64,000 bases of DNA, taken from Deltaproteobacteria bacterium. Its GTDB lineage: Bacteria > Desulfobacterota > DSM-4660 > Desulfatiglandales > HGW-15. Below, piece by piece: positions 54,718-63,646 of this stretch. The stretch lies in NCBI GenBank assembly GCA_019310525.1, contig JAFDEE010000010.1, forward strand, positions 1 to 64,000, written 5' to 3'. Both the position numbers and the translations under genes were made by a program. The notes beneath the pieces were generated by a model. The model did no database searches. It worked only from the letters and a program-made list of their open reading frames with translations, and was not told where the DNA came from. Within the stretch, counting starts at the first letter, position 1, and each line of letters opens with the position of its first letter.

Positions 54718-55678
54718 TAGTGCCCGCGAGGATCTTGATTACGAGCTCGTCGCACACGCTGTATGGGTCTTCCTTTCCCTGAAGCACCGCCTCCACGGCC
54801 CGGTCGAAATCCCCCTTTTCACGGATTCGAGAGAGGCCTTCCTCAATCAACCGACTCTTGATCATGTCAGCAAGCTCCGACTCCACCCTTGCCCGTTTTT
54901 TTTCCTGATCCCGAGGACCGGGAGTCTCTTCAAGGTGTTTCCGGTGTCTCTCGATCTCCTCGAGCAGTTCCTCTGTTCCTTTGTCAAAGAGGGCTTCCGT
55001 CTTGAGAATCGGAGGAATCCAGTGGGCCTCTTCTCTTTGGGCTCGTCCCATCTCGATCATCTGGCGAAGCTCGTTGTAAGTCTTGTCGGCTCCTTCACGG
55101 TTCGCCTTGTTGATCACGAAGATATCCGCCACCTCCAAGATTCCCGCCTTTATGGCCTGAATGTCATCCCCCATTCCCGGAATCACGACCACCACTGTCG
55201 TCTGGGCATTCCGCACCACGTCCACTTCGTCCTGGCCCACGCCGACGGTTTCCACCAGGATATAATCCTTTCCCATGGCGTCCAGCACGGTGATGGCGCT
55301 GCGGGTGGACTGTGTGAGACCGCCGAAGTGTCCGCGGGTGGCCAGGGATCGAATGAACACTCCCTCGTCCAGGCTGTGCCGCTGCATCCGGACCCTGTCC
55401 CCGAGAATGGCCCCGCCACTGAAAGGGCTGGTAGGGTCCACCGCTAGGACACCCACTGTCTTGTCCCTCTTTCTCAGATGAGTAATCATCTGGTCCACTA
55501 GGGTACTCTTTCCCACTCCCGGCGCCCCTGTGATTCCGACCACATAACCTTTTCCTGTATAAGGGTAAAGGGCCTTGAGAGTTTCCCTGACATACGGCAC
55601 CCCGTCGTCGATATCGCGGATCAGGCGTGCAACGGCCCTTATGTCGCCGGCGACGACCTTTTCAACGGCATCTCCCAT
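54713..55678 (-). CDS. meaB: MeaB-type GTPase chaperone of B12-dependent acyl-CoA mutase
   Basis: A 321-residue G3E-family GTPase. The P-loop is GITGAPGVGKSTLVDQMI near residue 49-66, with LAVDPTSPFSGGAILGDRVR near 78, LVETVGVGQDE near 140 and FVINKANREGAD near 187. It guards and reactivates adenosylcobalamin-dependent mutases. The gene follows the B12-binding mutase subunit gene with 2 bp between stop and start, strong evidence of function with it. Confidence 0.95.
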   Translation of the reverse strand: MGDAVEKVVAGDIRAVARLIRDIDDGVPYVRETLKALYPYTGKGYVVGITGAPGVGKSTLVDQMITHLRKRDKTVGVLAVDPTSPFSGGAILGDRVRMQRHSLDEGVFIRSLATRGHFGGLTQSTRSAITVLDAMGKDYILVETVGVGQDEVDVVRNAQTTVVVVIPGMGDDIQAIKAGILEVADIFVINKANREGADKTYNELRQMIEMGRAQREEAHWIPPILKTEALFDKGTEELLEEIERHRKHLEETPGPRDQEKKRARVESELADMIKSRLIEEGLSRIREKGDFDRAVEAVLQGKEDPYSVCDELVIKILAGTR

Positions 55679-55680
55679 TC

Positions 55681-56091
55681 CTATTCAGACCTCGCTTTCA
55701 CGTTTTCCCTGACCCATTGAACGATCTCCGTCAAAGGGGACCCTGGTGTGAATATTTCCTTGATCCCCGCCTCCTTCAGCCGCGGGATGTCTTCTTCCGG
55801 AATAATTCCGCCTCCGCACACGACGATGTCATCCGCCCCCTTCTCCTTTAACAGATCCACGACCCTGGGAAATAAATACATGTGGGCCCCGGCCAAGCTG
55901 GAGAGTCCGATCATATCCACGTCCTCCTGGATGGCGGCCTCTACGATCTCTTCCGGTGTCTGGTGGAGCCCCGTATATATGACCTCGAATCCCCCATCCC
56001 TGAAGGCCCTGGCGATGATACGGGCTCCCCGGTCGTGTCCGTCCAATCCCGGTTTAGCAACCATTACCCTAAGTCGCCGCTCCCTCTGCAT
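55681..56091 (-). CDS. icmB: B12-binding small subunit of acyl-CoA mutase
   Basis: A 136-residue protein. The cobalamin-binding DxHxxG motif is in [12 protein letters not shown] near residue 13-24, followed by [10 protein letters not shown] near 63 and [15 protein letters not shown] near 91. It is a separate B12 subunit. IcmB of Streptomyces is also about 136 residues, and split subunits occur in archaeal and bacterial methylmalonyl-CoA mutases too. The gene lies 94 bp after the large subunit gene. The symbol depends on the large subunit assignment below. Confidence 0.85.
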   Translation of the reverse strand: MQRERRLRVMVAKPGLDGHDRGARIIARAFRDGGFEVIYTGLHQTPEEIVEAAIQEDVDMIGLSSLAGAHMYLFPRVVDLLKEKGADDIVVCGGGIIPEEDIPRLKEAGIKEIFTPGSPLTEIVQWVRENVKARSE

Positions 56092-56185
56092 GGTTCCTCC
56101 CTCAAGGTTTTCTCACTCAAAACGAGACTTTTGAAAAACGCATCCTTAAGCCCTAAAACCGCTTCAACCCGGGATATTGAAGATG

Positions 56186-57871
56186 TCAATAGGTTCCGGG
56201 ATCCCTGTATTCTCCGAATACCGCTCTGAAGACATCGCACACTTCCTGGAGCGTGGCATGGGCCTTGACAGCATCAATAATGAACTCCATGACGTTCTCC
56301 CCGCCGCTGCAAGCCTCGCCGAGTCTCTCCAGGCATTCCCGGACCCGCTTGTTATCCCGGTCATTCTTTATTCTCTGGGTCTTCTCGATCTGGAGTCTTT
56401 CCAGTTCCTCGTCGATCTCCAGGATCTCCACGGGCAGCCTCTCCTCGCTCGTGTACTTGTTGACCCCGACGACCGTCCTCTCCTTTTCATCGATCTGTTT
56501 CTGGTAATGGTAGGCCGCATCAGCGATCTCCTGCTGGGGGTAATTCCTTTCGATAGCGGCCAGCATCCCCCCCATGTCGTCGATCTTCCGGATGATCTCA
56601 AAGGCTTCTTCCTCTAGTTGGTCCGTCAGGGCCTCCACTAAGTAGGATCCACCCAATGGATCGATGGTATTAGCAACCCCGGACTCCTCGGCGATGATCT
56701 GTTGGGTGCGCAGGGCGATGGTAGCGGCCTCCTCGGTGGGAATGGCGAGGACCTCGTCCAGAGAATTGGTATGGAGAGACTGGGTCCCTCCCATGACTGC
56801 TGCCAAGGCCTCAAGGGTGGTCCTGACGATGTTGTTGTAAGGTTGCTGGGCCGTAAGGGAACACCCGGCCGTCTGGGTATGGAAACGCAGCCACCAGGAG
56901 CGCGGGTCCTTGGCCTTGAAACGCTCCTTCATGATCTTTGCCCACATTCTTCTCGCCGCCCGAAACTTGGCGATTTCCTCGAAAAAATCCAGGTGTGAAT
57001 TGAAAAAGAATGAAAATCTCGGTGCAAAGGAATCCACGTCAAGGCCCCTCTCGATGGCCGCCTCCGTGTATGCGATACCGTCAGCGAGGGTGAAAGCGAG
57101 TTCCTGCACGGCCGTTGATCCCGCCTCCCTGATATGATATCCGCTGATGCTGATCGTATTCCATTTAGGCACCTCCTTGGTCCCGAATTCAACGGTATCA
57201 GTGATGAGGCGAAGTGACGGTTTGGGGGGACACATGAAGGTCTTCTGGGCGATGAATTCCTTGAGCATGTCATTCTGAATGGTGCCGCCGATGTCTTTCC
57301 GGGAAATCCCGCGATTTTCCGCCATTGCGATGTACATCCCCCAAATAACAGGGGCTGGAGGATTGATGGTCATAGAGGTAGTAATCCGCTCAATGGGAAG
57401 CCCCTCGAAAAGATCTTCCATATCCACGAGGGTATCGATGGCGACCCCGCATTTTCCACACTCTCCCCTGGCCTTCGGGGAATCCGTGTCATAACCCATA
57501 AGGGTAGGCATATCAAAGGCAGTGGAAAGTCCGGTCTGTCCGGCCTTTACAAGATGATGAAAACGCCTGTTGGTATCCTTGGCCGTTCCGAGTCCGGCAA
57601 ACATTCGCATCGTCCATAGGCGGCCTCGATACATGGAGGGTTGAACCCCCCTGGTGAAAGGATAAGATCCAGGGAACCCGATGTCCCTCGAAAAGTCCTG
57701 GGACTTGACATCCAACGGTGTATAGATCCGCCGGATTTCCCGATCGGATACGGTGGAAAATCGCTTGAGCCTTTCAGGCCTTTCAGAAAAGACCTGCTCC
57801 AGCTTTTCCGACCACTTCTCCTCCCCCCTTTTTAACTCAGACATGATCTCCTGGTTGTACGTCAATGCCAT
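56186..57871 (-). CDS. icmA: Acyl-CoA mutase large subunit, isobutyryl-CoA mutase-like
   Basis: A 561-residue TIM-barrel subunit of the methylmalonyl-CoA mutase family. Aligned by eye to Propionibacterium MCM with a constant offset of 2: Gln199 and His246 (SISGYHIREAG) are conserved, but the pocket Tyr89 is Phe91 (RMFAGLGTA) and Arg207, which holds the methylmalonyl carboxylate, is Gln209 (EFIAQKTF). Phe and Gln are the residues known from isobutyryl-CoA mutase. The predicted reaction is isobutyryl-CoA to n-butyryl-CoA. Pivalyl- or 2-hydroxyisobutyryl-CoA mutases share the Gln and cannot be excluded. It is followed by icmB and meaB, and preceded by an acyl-CoA dehydrogenase gene. Confidence 0.85.
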   Translation of the reverse strand: MALTYNQEIMSELKRGEEKWSEKLEQVFSERPERLKRFSTVSDREIRRIYTPLDVKSQDFSRDIGFPGSYPFTRGVQPSMYRGRLWTMRMFAGLGTAKDTNRRFHHLVKAGQTGLSTAFDMPTLMGYDTDSPKARGECGKCGVAIDTLVDMEDLFEGLPIERITTSMTINPPAPVIWGMYIAMAENRGISRKDIGGTIQNDMLKEFIAQKTFMCPPKPSLRLITDTVEFGTKEVPKWNTISISGYHIREAGSTAVQELAFTLADGIAYTEAAIERGLDVDSFAPRFSFFFNSHLDFFEEIAKFRAARRMWAKIMKERFKAKDPRSWWLRFHTQTAGCSLTAQQPYNNIVRTTLEALAAVMGGTQSLHTNSLDEVLAIPTEEAATIALRTQQIIAEESGVANTIDPLGGSYLVEALTDQLEEEAFEIIRKIDDMGGMLAAIERNYPQQEIADAAYHYQKQIDEKERTVVGVNKYTSEERLPVEILEIDEELERLQIEKTQRIKNDRDNKRVRECLERLGEACSGGENVMEFIIDAVKAHATLQEVCDVFRAVFGEYRDPGTY

Positions 57872-57942
57872 GTCTTTCCCTCCTGCCTTGGACTCTGGGT
57901 GTCTGTTGATCCCGGGGCCTGGAATCGCCCCCGATTCAAGGC

Positions 57943-59094
57943 CTACAATTTACCAAGAAGGGCGCTGGCTATAGTATTTTTCTGGATCTCCTTGGTCCCC
58001 TCATAGATTTCCATGATCTTGGCATCCCTGTAAAAGCGCTCCACCTCATATTCCAGCATGTAACCGTATCCTCCAAGGAGTTGGATCGCCTCATCCGCCA
58101 CCTCCACTGCGACCCTTCCTGCGTACATCTTGGCCATGGAGGTGAGTTTCGGATCGATTCTTCCCTGATCGAAATTCCAGGCCGCCTTGTATACAACCAA
58201 TCGGGCGGTCTCGATCTTCGTGGCCATGTCCGCCAACTTGTGCTGGGTCACCTGGAATTGAGCGATTTTCTTTCCGAACTGGCTCCTCTCCTTGGTATAG
58301 GCGAGGGCCCTGTCAAAGGCCCCCTGGGCAATCCCCAGGGCCTGGGCCGCGATTTCGATCCGGCTCTCATCGAAAAACTCGAGCACCTGATAAAAGCCCC
58401 GGTTTTCCTCCCCCACAAGATTATCAGCAGGCACACGGACGTCATTGAAAGAGAGTTCCGCGGTGGAGGTCATCTTGATCCCCATTTTTTCCCCCACCTC
58501 CTCGGCGCTGTAACCCGGGGTGTCCCTTTCCACCAGGATAACAGATTGGCCCCGGTAGGTGGGTTGGACCTTTTCGTCAGTCTGGCACAAAACTACTGCG
58601 AAATTGCTGATGGTTCCGTTGGTGATAAAGGTTTTGCCGCCGTTGATGACGTATTGGTCACCCTCTCGTACCGCGGATGTATTCAGATAGGTGATGTCAC
58701 TTCCATGATCCGGTTCGGTGAATCCTCCACTCGAAATGGCCTCTCCTCTTGTAATGGGGATGAGATATTTCTTCTTCTGCTCCTCGGTCCCGAATCTCAG
58801 GATGATCTCAGAGGCAAAATCAGACAGGCTCAGAGCAATCCCCAGGCCGGAATCCCCGCGGCAGAACTCTTCCACCACGAGGGCGTTTTCCAGGATTCCA
58901 TAATCCTGGCCGCCGTATGCCTCGGGGTAGTGAATTCCCACGAAACCCAGTTCACAGGCCTTCTTCCAGATTTTAGTAGGAAAGGAATGATTCCGCTCAT
59001 GTTCAAGGGCGATTTCCTTGTCGAACTCCCCCTTTGCAAAATCCCTTGCCGCTGATTGAATGGCTTCCTGCTCGCTGTTCAATTTGAAATCCAT
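57943..59094 (-). CDS. Acyl-CoA dehydrogenase, second copy
   Basis: A 383-residue enzyme, full length. GGFTEPDHGSDITYLN near residue 129, GGKTFITNGTISNFAVV near 153 and LLGGYGYMLEYEVERFYRD near 340 are seen; the likely catalytic Glu is in IYEGTKEIQK near 367. It differs from the first copy in the TEPD-HG loop (H for A), suggesting a different acyl substrate. It lies just upstream of the mutase genes (71 bp) and may dehydrogenate isobutyryl- or butyryl-CoA. Confidence 0.92.
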   Translation of the reverse strand: MDFKLNSEQEAIQSAARDFAKGEFDKEIALEHERNHSFPTKIWKKACELGFVGIHYPEAYGGQDYGILENALVVEEFCRGDSGLGIALSLSDFASEIILRFGTEEQKKKYLIPITRGEAISSGGFTEPDHGSDITYLNTSAVREGDQYVINGGKTFITNGTISNFAVVLCQTDEKVQPTYRGQSVILVERDTPGYSAEEVGEKMGIKMTSTAELSFNDVRVPADNLVGEENRGFYQVLEFFDESRIEIAAQALGIAQGAFDRALAYTKERSQFGKKIAQFQVTQHKLADMATKIETARLVVYKAAWNFDQGRIDPKLTSMAKMYAGRVAVEVADEAIQLLGGYGYMLEYEVERFYRDAKIMEIYEGTKEIQKNTIASALLGKL

Positions 59095-59766
59095 GGATTG
59101 CCTCCCCGTTTTTGTTTTTCATTCGCCTTCGCCAGGATACCCTGTAGCTTGTGCTACAAGGAGGAATGGCGGCAGTTCCGTCTCAATGCCGCTCAAGATT
59201 CCCTGCTGCCTATAGCGGAGAGCTTCATTCTGAAGCGGTATTCCAGCCGCCATTTCCAGGAGTCAGGGCAATAAGGCTTCCCCCAGGTCCTTCCGGCCTG
59301 TTCAGATTCCTTGTCCATGGGGAGCCCCTGGGTCCTCCATGATACTTTCCTGCGCCAGGGTCCTGTTCGCTTCCATAACTGGAGCTGAAAGTCGTTCTTA
59401 CTGAGGGACGCGCTGAAGCCTCCGATGAAAACGGTCCTGAGATCCCCTGGAAGTGAAGACTTTTCAAAGAAAACCGGAAAGTTGGAAAAGGTTCGGAGCT
59501 TAAAAAGAGCAAACGAAGGTGGAGTCTTCCGCTTATCCAAATCCGGCGGGAGAATCCTTCGGGATCGGAAACCGCCGATGTTCATTTGAGGACGAGTAAG
59601 AAAGCAGCGAAGATACTCTCTCCATAGCGGATGGCAGTGCTCCGGGGGCTCGTTTTTATGGAGGTTTCCCCCAGGAGAAGGGACCCCTGCCCTTCCCCTG
59701 GGGCTGATCAAGTCGGGTGGGAATTGATACATGGGATATCCGATGGTCACGAAACCGCGGATCCTT
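59095..59766. other. 672-bp gap with no confident gene
   Basis: No family could be recognised on either strand. A 216-codon minus-strand ORF (59193-59843) overlaps the crotonase gene end and has a frameshifted-looking, Arg/Pro/Ser-rich composition, so it is not called. The region could be a decayed gene. CTGTAGCTTGTGCTACAAG near 59140-59158 is a small inverted repeat. Confidence 0.45.
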
Positions 59767-60552
59767 TCAGATCTCCCCCTTGAATTCCGGTTTTCTCTTC
59801 TCCAGAAAGGCACCCATACCTTCCTTGGCATCGGGGCTTGCAAAGCAAAGGCCGAAGGAATCCGACTCCATCTGGCAACCCCGCGACAGGTCCGTATCGA
59901 AACCCCGATCGATACATCGCTTGACCGCCCTCAAGGAAACCTTACCCTTGGAGGCGATGAGCTCAGCGGTCTTCATGGTCTCCTCCCAGAGCTTATCCGG
60001 AGGAAAAACTTTATTTACGAGGCCCATTTCCCAGGCCTCACGGGCGCTGATCATTGCTCCGGTCATGCACAGTTCCTTGGCCCTTCCTTTTCCTACCAAG
60101 CGTGCGAGCCTCTGGGTGCCACCGAATCCCGGCATGATCCCGAGATTGATCTCCGGTTGCCCGAATTTGGCATTCTCCGAGGCATAGATAAAATCGCAGG
60201 CCATCGCGATCTCGGTGCCGCCTCCTAGGGCAAAGCCGTTGACACAGGCAATCACCGGGATGGGGAGATTCTCGAGGCGTGCCAAGAGGGCATGTCCTTC
60301 CTGAGAAAACTGTAAGGCTCCAAGCGGCGAGAGGTTGACCATATAGGCGATATCGGCTCCAGCCACAAAGGACTTATCCCCTTCTCCAGTAAGAACCAAC
60401 ACTTTGATATCCTTATTTTTTTCAACCTCGGAGAGGGCTTCGTTGGTCTCTCTCAGCACATCAGGATTAATGGCGTTCAAGGCCTTGGGTCGATTGAACT
60501 TGAGGACAGCCACCGCCCCTTTGATTTCGAAAATGATGGTCTCATATGCCAT
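59767..60552 (-). CDS. Enoyl-CoA hydratase (crotonase family)
   Basis: A 261-residue enzyme. The oxyanion-hole segment is GEGDKSFVAGADIAYM near residue 56-71 and CVNGFALGGGTEIAMACD near 104-121. The catalytic Glu is in FGQPEINLGIMPGFGGTQRL near 134-153, with the second Glu in GGGTEIAMA. It hydrates crotonyl-CoA to 3-hydroxybutyryl-CoA or a related enoyl-CoA. It sits with two thiolases and two acyl-CoA dehydrogenases. No 3-hydroxyacyl-CoA dehydrogenase lies between. Confidence 0.93.
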   Translation of the reverse strand: MAYETIIFEIKGAVAVLKFNRPKALNAINPDVLRETNEALSEVEKNKDIKVLVLTGEGDKSFVAGADIAYMVNLSPLGALQFSQEGHALLARLENLPIPVIACVNGFALGGGTEIAMACDFIYASENAKFGQPEINLGIMPGFGGTQRLARLVGKGRAKELCMTGAMISAREAWEMGLVNKVFPPDKLWEETMKTAELIASKGKVSLRAVKRCIDRGFDTDLSRGCQMESDSFGLCFASPDAKEGMGAFLEKRKPEFKGEI

Positions 60553-60653
60553 GACGGTCTCCTCGTGAAAAAACGCCGGTCAAACCGGGGAGCACCCGAA
60601 TTTAGAGGACGGGTGCTCCCCCTGCAGGGCGCGAATGAAATTCCATTGTGAAA

Positions 60654-61937
60654 TTACACCTTCTCCAAAATCATCGCCATCCCCTGGCCACCGCCGATAC
60701 AGAGAGCGGCCATACCAAGTTCCTTATCCAGTCTATGCATCAGGCCGGTAAGGGTTACGATGAGCCTGGCGCCGGTACAGCCTATGGGATGACCGATGGA
60801 AATCCCGCTTCCAACGAGGTTGGTTTTCTCGATATCCGCGTTCAATTCCCTCATGCAGGCGATGGCCTGGGACGCAAAGGCCTCGTTCAACTCGATGACT
60901 CCAATGTCATCGATGGTCATACCGGTCTTTTTCAGGACCTTTCTCACAGCCGGGATCGGCCCGGTACCCATGTAGGCCGGATCCACTCCCCCGGAGGCAT
61001 AGGCCTTGATCTTGGCGAGGGGCTTTAACCCCAGGTCCTTGGCCTTCTCTTCGGACATCAGGAGGAGGGCCGCCGCGGCGTCGTTGATTCCCGAGGCGTT
61101 TCCGGCCGTGACCGTTCCATCCTTTTTGAATGCCGGCCTGAGCTTGGCCATCTTTTCAACGCTCGTGTCCATGGGCCTTTCGTCCGTATCGAACACAATG
61201 GGATCGCCTTTTCGCTGGGGGACTATAACCGGCACGATCTCATCCTTGAAATACCCCTTGGCGATGGCTTCCCGTGCCCGAGCATGGCTGAGGGCCCCCA
61301 GCTCATCCTGCTCCTGGCGGCTGATTCCATATTTTTCGGCTATATTCTCAGCAGTAATCCCCATGTGATAACCATAAAAGATCTCGAAGAGACCATCCAG
61401 GATCATCAGGTCGACGAGGTCCACGTTGTTCATCCTCGCTCCCCAGCGGGCGGCCGGGAGGGCGTAAGGAATCATGCTCATGTTTTCCTGTCCCCCGGCT
61501 AGAACGATTTGCGCATCGCCCGCCTTGATGGCCTGGGTTCCAAGGGCGATCGCCTTCATTCCCGAAGCACAAACCTTGCTCACGGTAAACACGGGGGTTT
61601 CCTTGGGAACGCCTGCGCTGATGGCCGCCTGCCGGGCCGGGTTCTGACCTACTCCCGCCGTGCAAACGTTTCCCATGATGACCTCGTCGATTTCAACAGG
61701 TTGAAGGGAATCTTCATAGTCGTACCCCTTCTTCTCCAGTTCAATCATTCCCTGGCCTTTTAACGCATCGGGCTCGTACTGGGTCATGTTTTCCGTGGCA
61801 ACGGGGCGCAATCCGGCTTTCTTGAGCACCGCCTTCAGGGTCAGGGCCCCCAATTGAACAACAGGTGTCGTTTTCAAGGTCCCGCCGAAGGATCCTACAG
61901 GGGTCCTTGCCCCAGATACGATTACTACATCTCCCAT
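60654..61937 (-). CDS. Acetyl-CoA acyltransferase (thiolase), long form
   Basis: A 427-residue thiolase. The active-site Cys is C123 in SKVCASGMKA, with NEAFASQ, GISIGHPIGCTGAR and CIGGGQGMAM downstream. Between residues 46 and 80 it has an insert rich in Glu, Tyr and Lys that typical 390-residue thiolases lack. It cleaves acetoacetyl-CoA or a 3-ketoacyl-CoA. It is 101 bp upstream of the crotonase gene on the same strand and 119 bp downstream of the other thiolase gene. Confidence 0.92.
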   Translation of the reverse strand: MGDVVIVSGARTPVGSFGGTLKTTPVVQLGALTLKAVLKKAGLRPVATENMTQYEPDALKGQGMIELEKKGYDYEDSLQPVEIDEVIMGNVCTAGVGQNPARQAAISAGVPKETPVFTVSKVCASGMKAIALGTQAIKAGDAQIVLAGGQENMSMIPYALPAARWGARMNNVDLVDLMILDGLFEIFYGYHMGITAENIAEKYGISRQEQDELGALSHARAREAIAKGYFKDEIVPVIVPQRKGDPIVFDTDERPMDTSVEKMAKLRPAFKKDGTVTAGNASGINDAAAALLLMSEEKAKDLGLKPLAKIKAYASGGVDPAYMGTGPIPAVRKVLKKTGMTIDDIGVIELNEAFASQAIACMRELNADIEKTNLVGSGISIGHPIGCTGARLIVTLTGLMHRLDKELGMAALCIGGGQGMAMILEKV

Positions 61938-62056
61938 AATACCTTCTCCTTTAAGTGGTTTATGTCTTTTTCAGCACAACTCACAATCTGTCCGGCCATT
62001 TTCCGGGACCGCACCTTGCAGATCGGCATCTCGGGGAATCATTGCATGGATATAGT

Positions 62057-63247
62057 TCAGGGCTCGTTGTGCACGATCAGGGTTACCGCCTCGCCCCCGC
62101 CCAGGCAAAGGGAGGCCTCCCCGATCTCCACCCCGGTCTCCTTCATGGCATAGATCAGAGTGGTGAGAACCCGTGCCCCGCTGGCTCCAATGGGATGCCC
62201 CAGAGCCACCGACCCCCCGTGAATGTTCACCTTTTCAGGGTCCAGGCCCAGTTCCCGGTTGATGGCAAAAGAAGAGGAGCTGAAGGCCTCGTTTATCTCG
62301 TGGAGCCCGATGTCCTGCAGTTCCAGCCCTGCCTTTTTCAAGGCTTTCGGGATGGAGATCAGCGGGGCCACGAGGACGTACTTCATGTCCAGGCCCCCGG
62401 CGGCCTGTGCCCCGACCCGGACCAAGGGCCGGCATCCCAGTTCTTTGGCCTTCTCTCTGGACATGAGCACCACTGCCGAAGCCCCGTCGGCGATCTTTGA
62501 AGAATTGCCCGCCGTGACCAGGCCGTCTTTCTTAAAGGCCGGTCTCAACCCAGCCAGGGCCTCCTTGCTGGTCCTGGGCTTTCTCAAGGGAATATCATCC
62601 GTGTCAAAAACCTTCGGATCTCCTTTCTTCGTGGGCACCTTAACCGGCACAATCTGATCCTTGAACTTCCCCCCCTCGATTGCAGCCCACGCCTTCTGGT
62701 AGGAATTCAAGGCGTGATCATCCATGTCCTGACGCGTCACACCGTATTTTTCAGCCACCAGTTCAGCGCTTTGCCCCATGTGGAAATCATTGACATGATC
62801 CCAGAGCCCATCGTGGACCATACCGTCTATCGCAGCCCCATGGTTCATTCTATACCCTGTCCGGGCCTTCGGCAAAAGGTAAGGGCAGAGGTTCATATTC
62901 TCCTGCCCGCCGGCTACCACTACATCGGCATCCCCGCATTGAATGGCCTGGGTCGCCATCATGACGGCTTTAAGCCCGGATCCGCAGACCTTGTTGACCG
63001 TGGTTGCCCCCACCTCCCAGGGAAGGCCGGCGCGGATCATGGATTGCCTGGCCGGATTCTGACCCAGCCCATGGGGAAGGACGCACCCCATAATAACTTC
63101 ATCCACATTGTCCTTTTCGATCCCGGCCCTGCGGATAGCCTCTTGGATCACAAGCGCACCCAACTCCGTGGCCGTAACCGTGCTCAAGGAACCCGCAAAA
63201 TCACCTATTGGCGTCCTGCATGCACTGACGATAACTACGTCCCTCAT
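62057..63247 (-). CDS. Acetyl-CoA acetyltransferase (thiolase), standard form
   Basis: A 396-residue thiolase from ATG 63247, which follows GGGAGG; the 17-codon upstream extension is rejected. The nucleophile is C88 in NKVCGSGLKA, with NEAFSSSSFA, VALGHPIGASGAR and SLCLGGGEAV after it. The normal length suggests an acetyl-CoA acetyltransferase. It is the first gene of this minus-strand group. It and the long thiolase probably have different substrates. Confidence 0.94.
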   Translation of the reverse strand: MRDVVIVSACRTPIGDFAGSLSTVTATELGALVIQEAIRRAGIEKDNVDEVIMGCVLPHGLGQNPARQSMIRAGLPWEVGATTVNKVCGSGLKAVMMATQAIQCGDADVVVAGGQENMNLCPYLLPKARTGYRMNHGAAIDGMVHDGLWDHVNDFHMGQSAELVAEKYGVTRQDMDDHALNSYQKAWAAIEGGKFKDQIVPVKVPTKKGDPKVFDTDDIPLRKPRTSKEALAGLRPAFKKDGLVTAGNSSKIADGASAVVLMSREKAKELGCRPLVRVGAQAAGGLDMKYVLVAPLISIPKALKKAGLELQDIGLHEINEAFSSSSFAINRELGLDPEKVNIHGGSVALGHPIGASGARVLTTLIYAMKETGVEIGEASLCLGGGEAVTLIVHNEP

Positions 63248-63646
63248 GTCACCTCCCAGGTACGATGTGCGGTTGGATACTTCTTGTTCTGTTTTCAAAA
63301 ATCCGGAGAGGCCCCACGCAAATGAACGGACCCCGCCACCTTAGACCCTGGAATATATAAAGATTGCCGTTTTTAAGTCAAGTTATAATTGGATGCGTGG
63401 TTTTTTGCAAAATCTGGAAACGAGAAACCCTGGGCGATGCCCTGCAAAGGCGAACCTTTACACTCTGCGGCCGCGGGTTCCCTAGAGTTCCCTTTCCCTG
63501 ACCTTGCTACTCCTCCATTGATTTTGCTTGACACGGAAAGGGGCCGCTCGTTAATAAATTGACAGACGATAAAGACCAATTTCATTGAACCGGACCCGGA
63601 GACCCGGGGAATTGGCTGATATCGAAATCCTGAAAGGGAGGTTTTG
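63248..63646. other. Divergent intergenic region with promoter
   Basis: 399 bp between the thiolase start and the aminotransferase start. It contains the sigma70-type promoter at 63528-63556 facing right. No small gene was recognised; a minus-strand ORF at 63373-63681 overlaps the aminotransferase start and is not called. A promoter for the thiolase was not identified. Confidence 0.5.
63528..63556 (+). promoter_or_regulatory. Sigma70-type promoter for the aminotransferase
   Basis: TTGACA at 63528-63533 is a perfect -35, followed after exactly 17 bp by TTAATA at 63551-63556, a good -10. It lies about 90 bp upstream of the ATG at 63647, which also has GGGAGG. Confidence 0.6.

Noticed and set aside
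56186-57871. Standard methylmalonyl-CoA mutase
   Set aside because: Two diagnostic pocket residues are Phe and Gln, not Tyr and Arg.
59193-59843. 216-codon minus-strand ORF
   Set aside because: Arg/Pro/Ser-rich, no family pattern, and it overlaps the clear crotonase gene in another frame.
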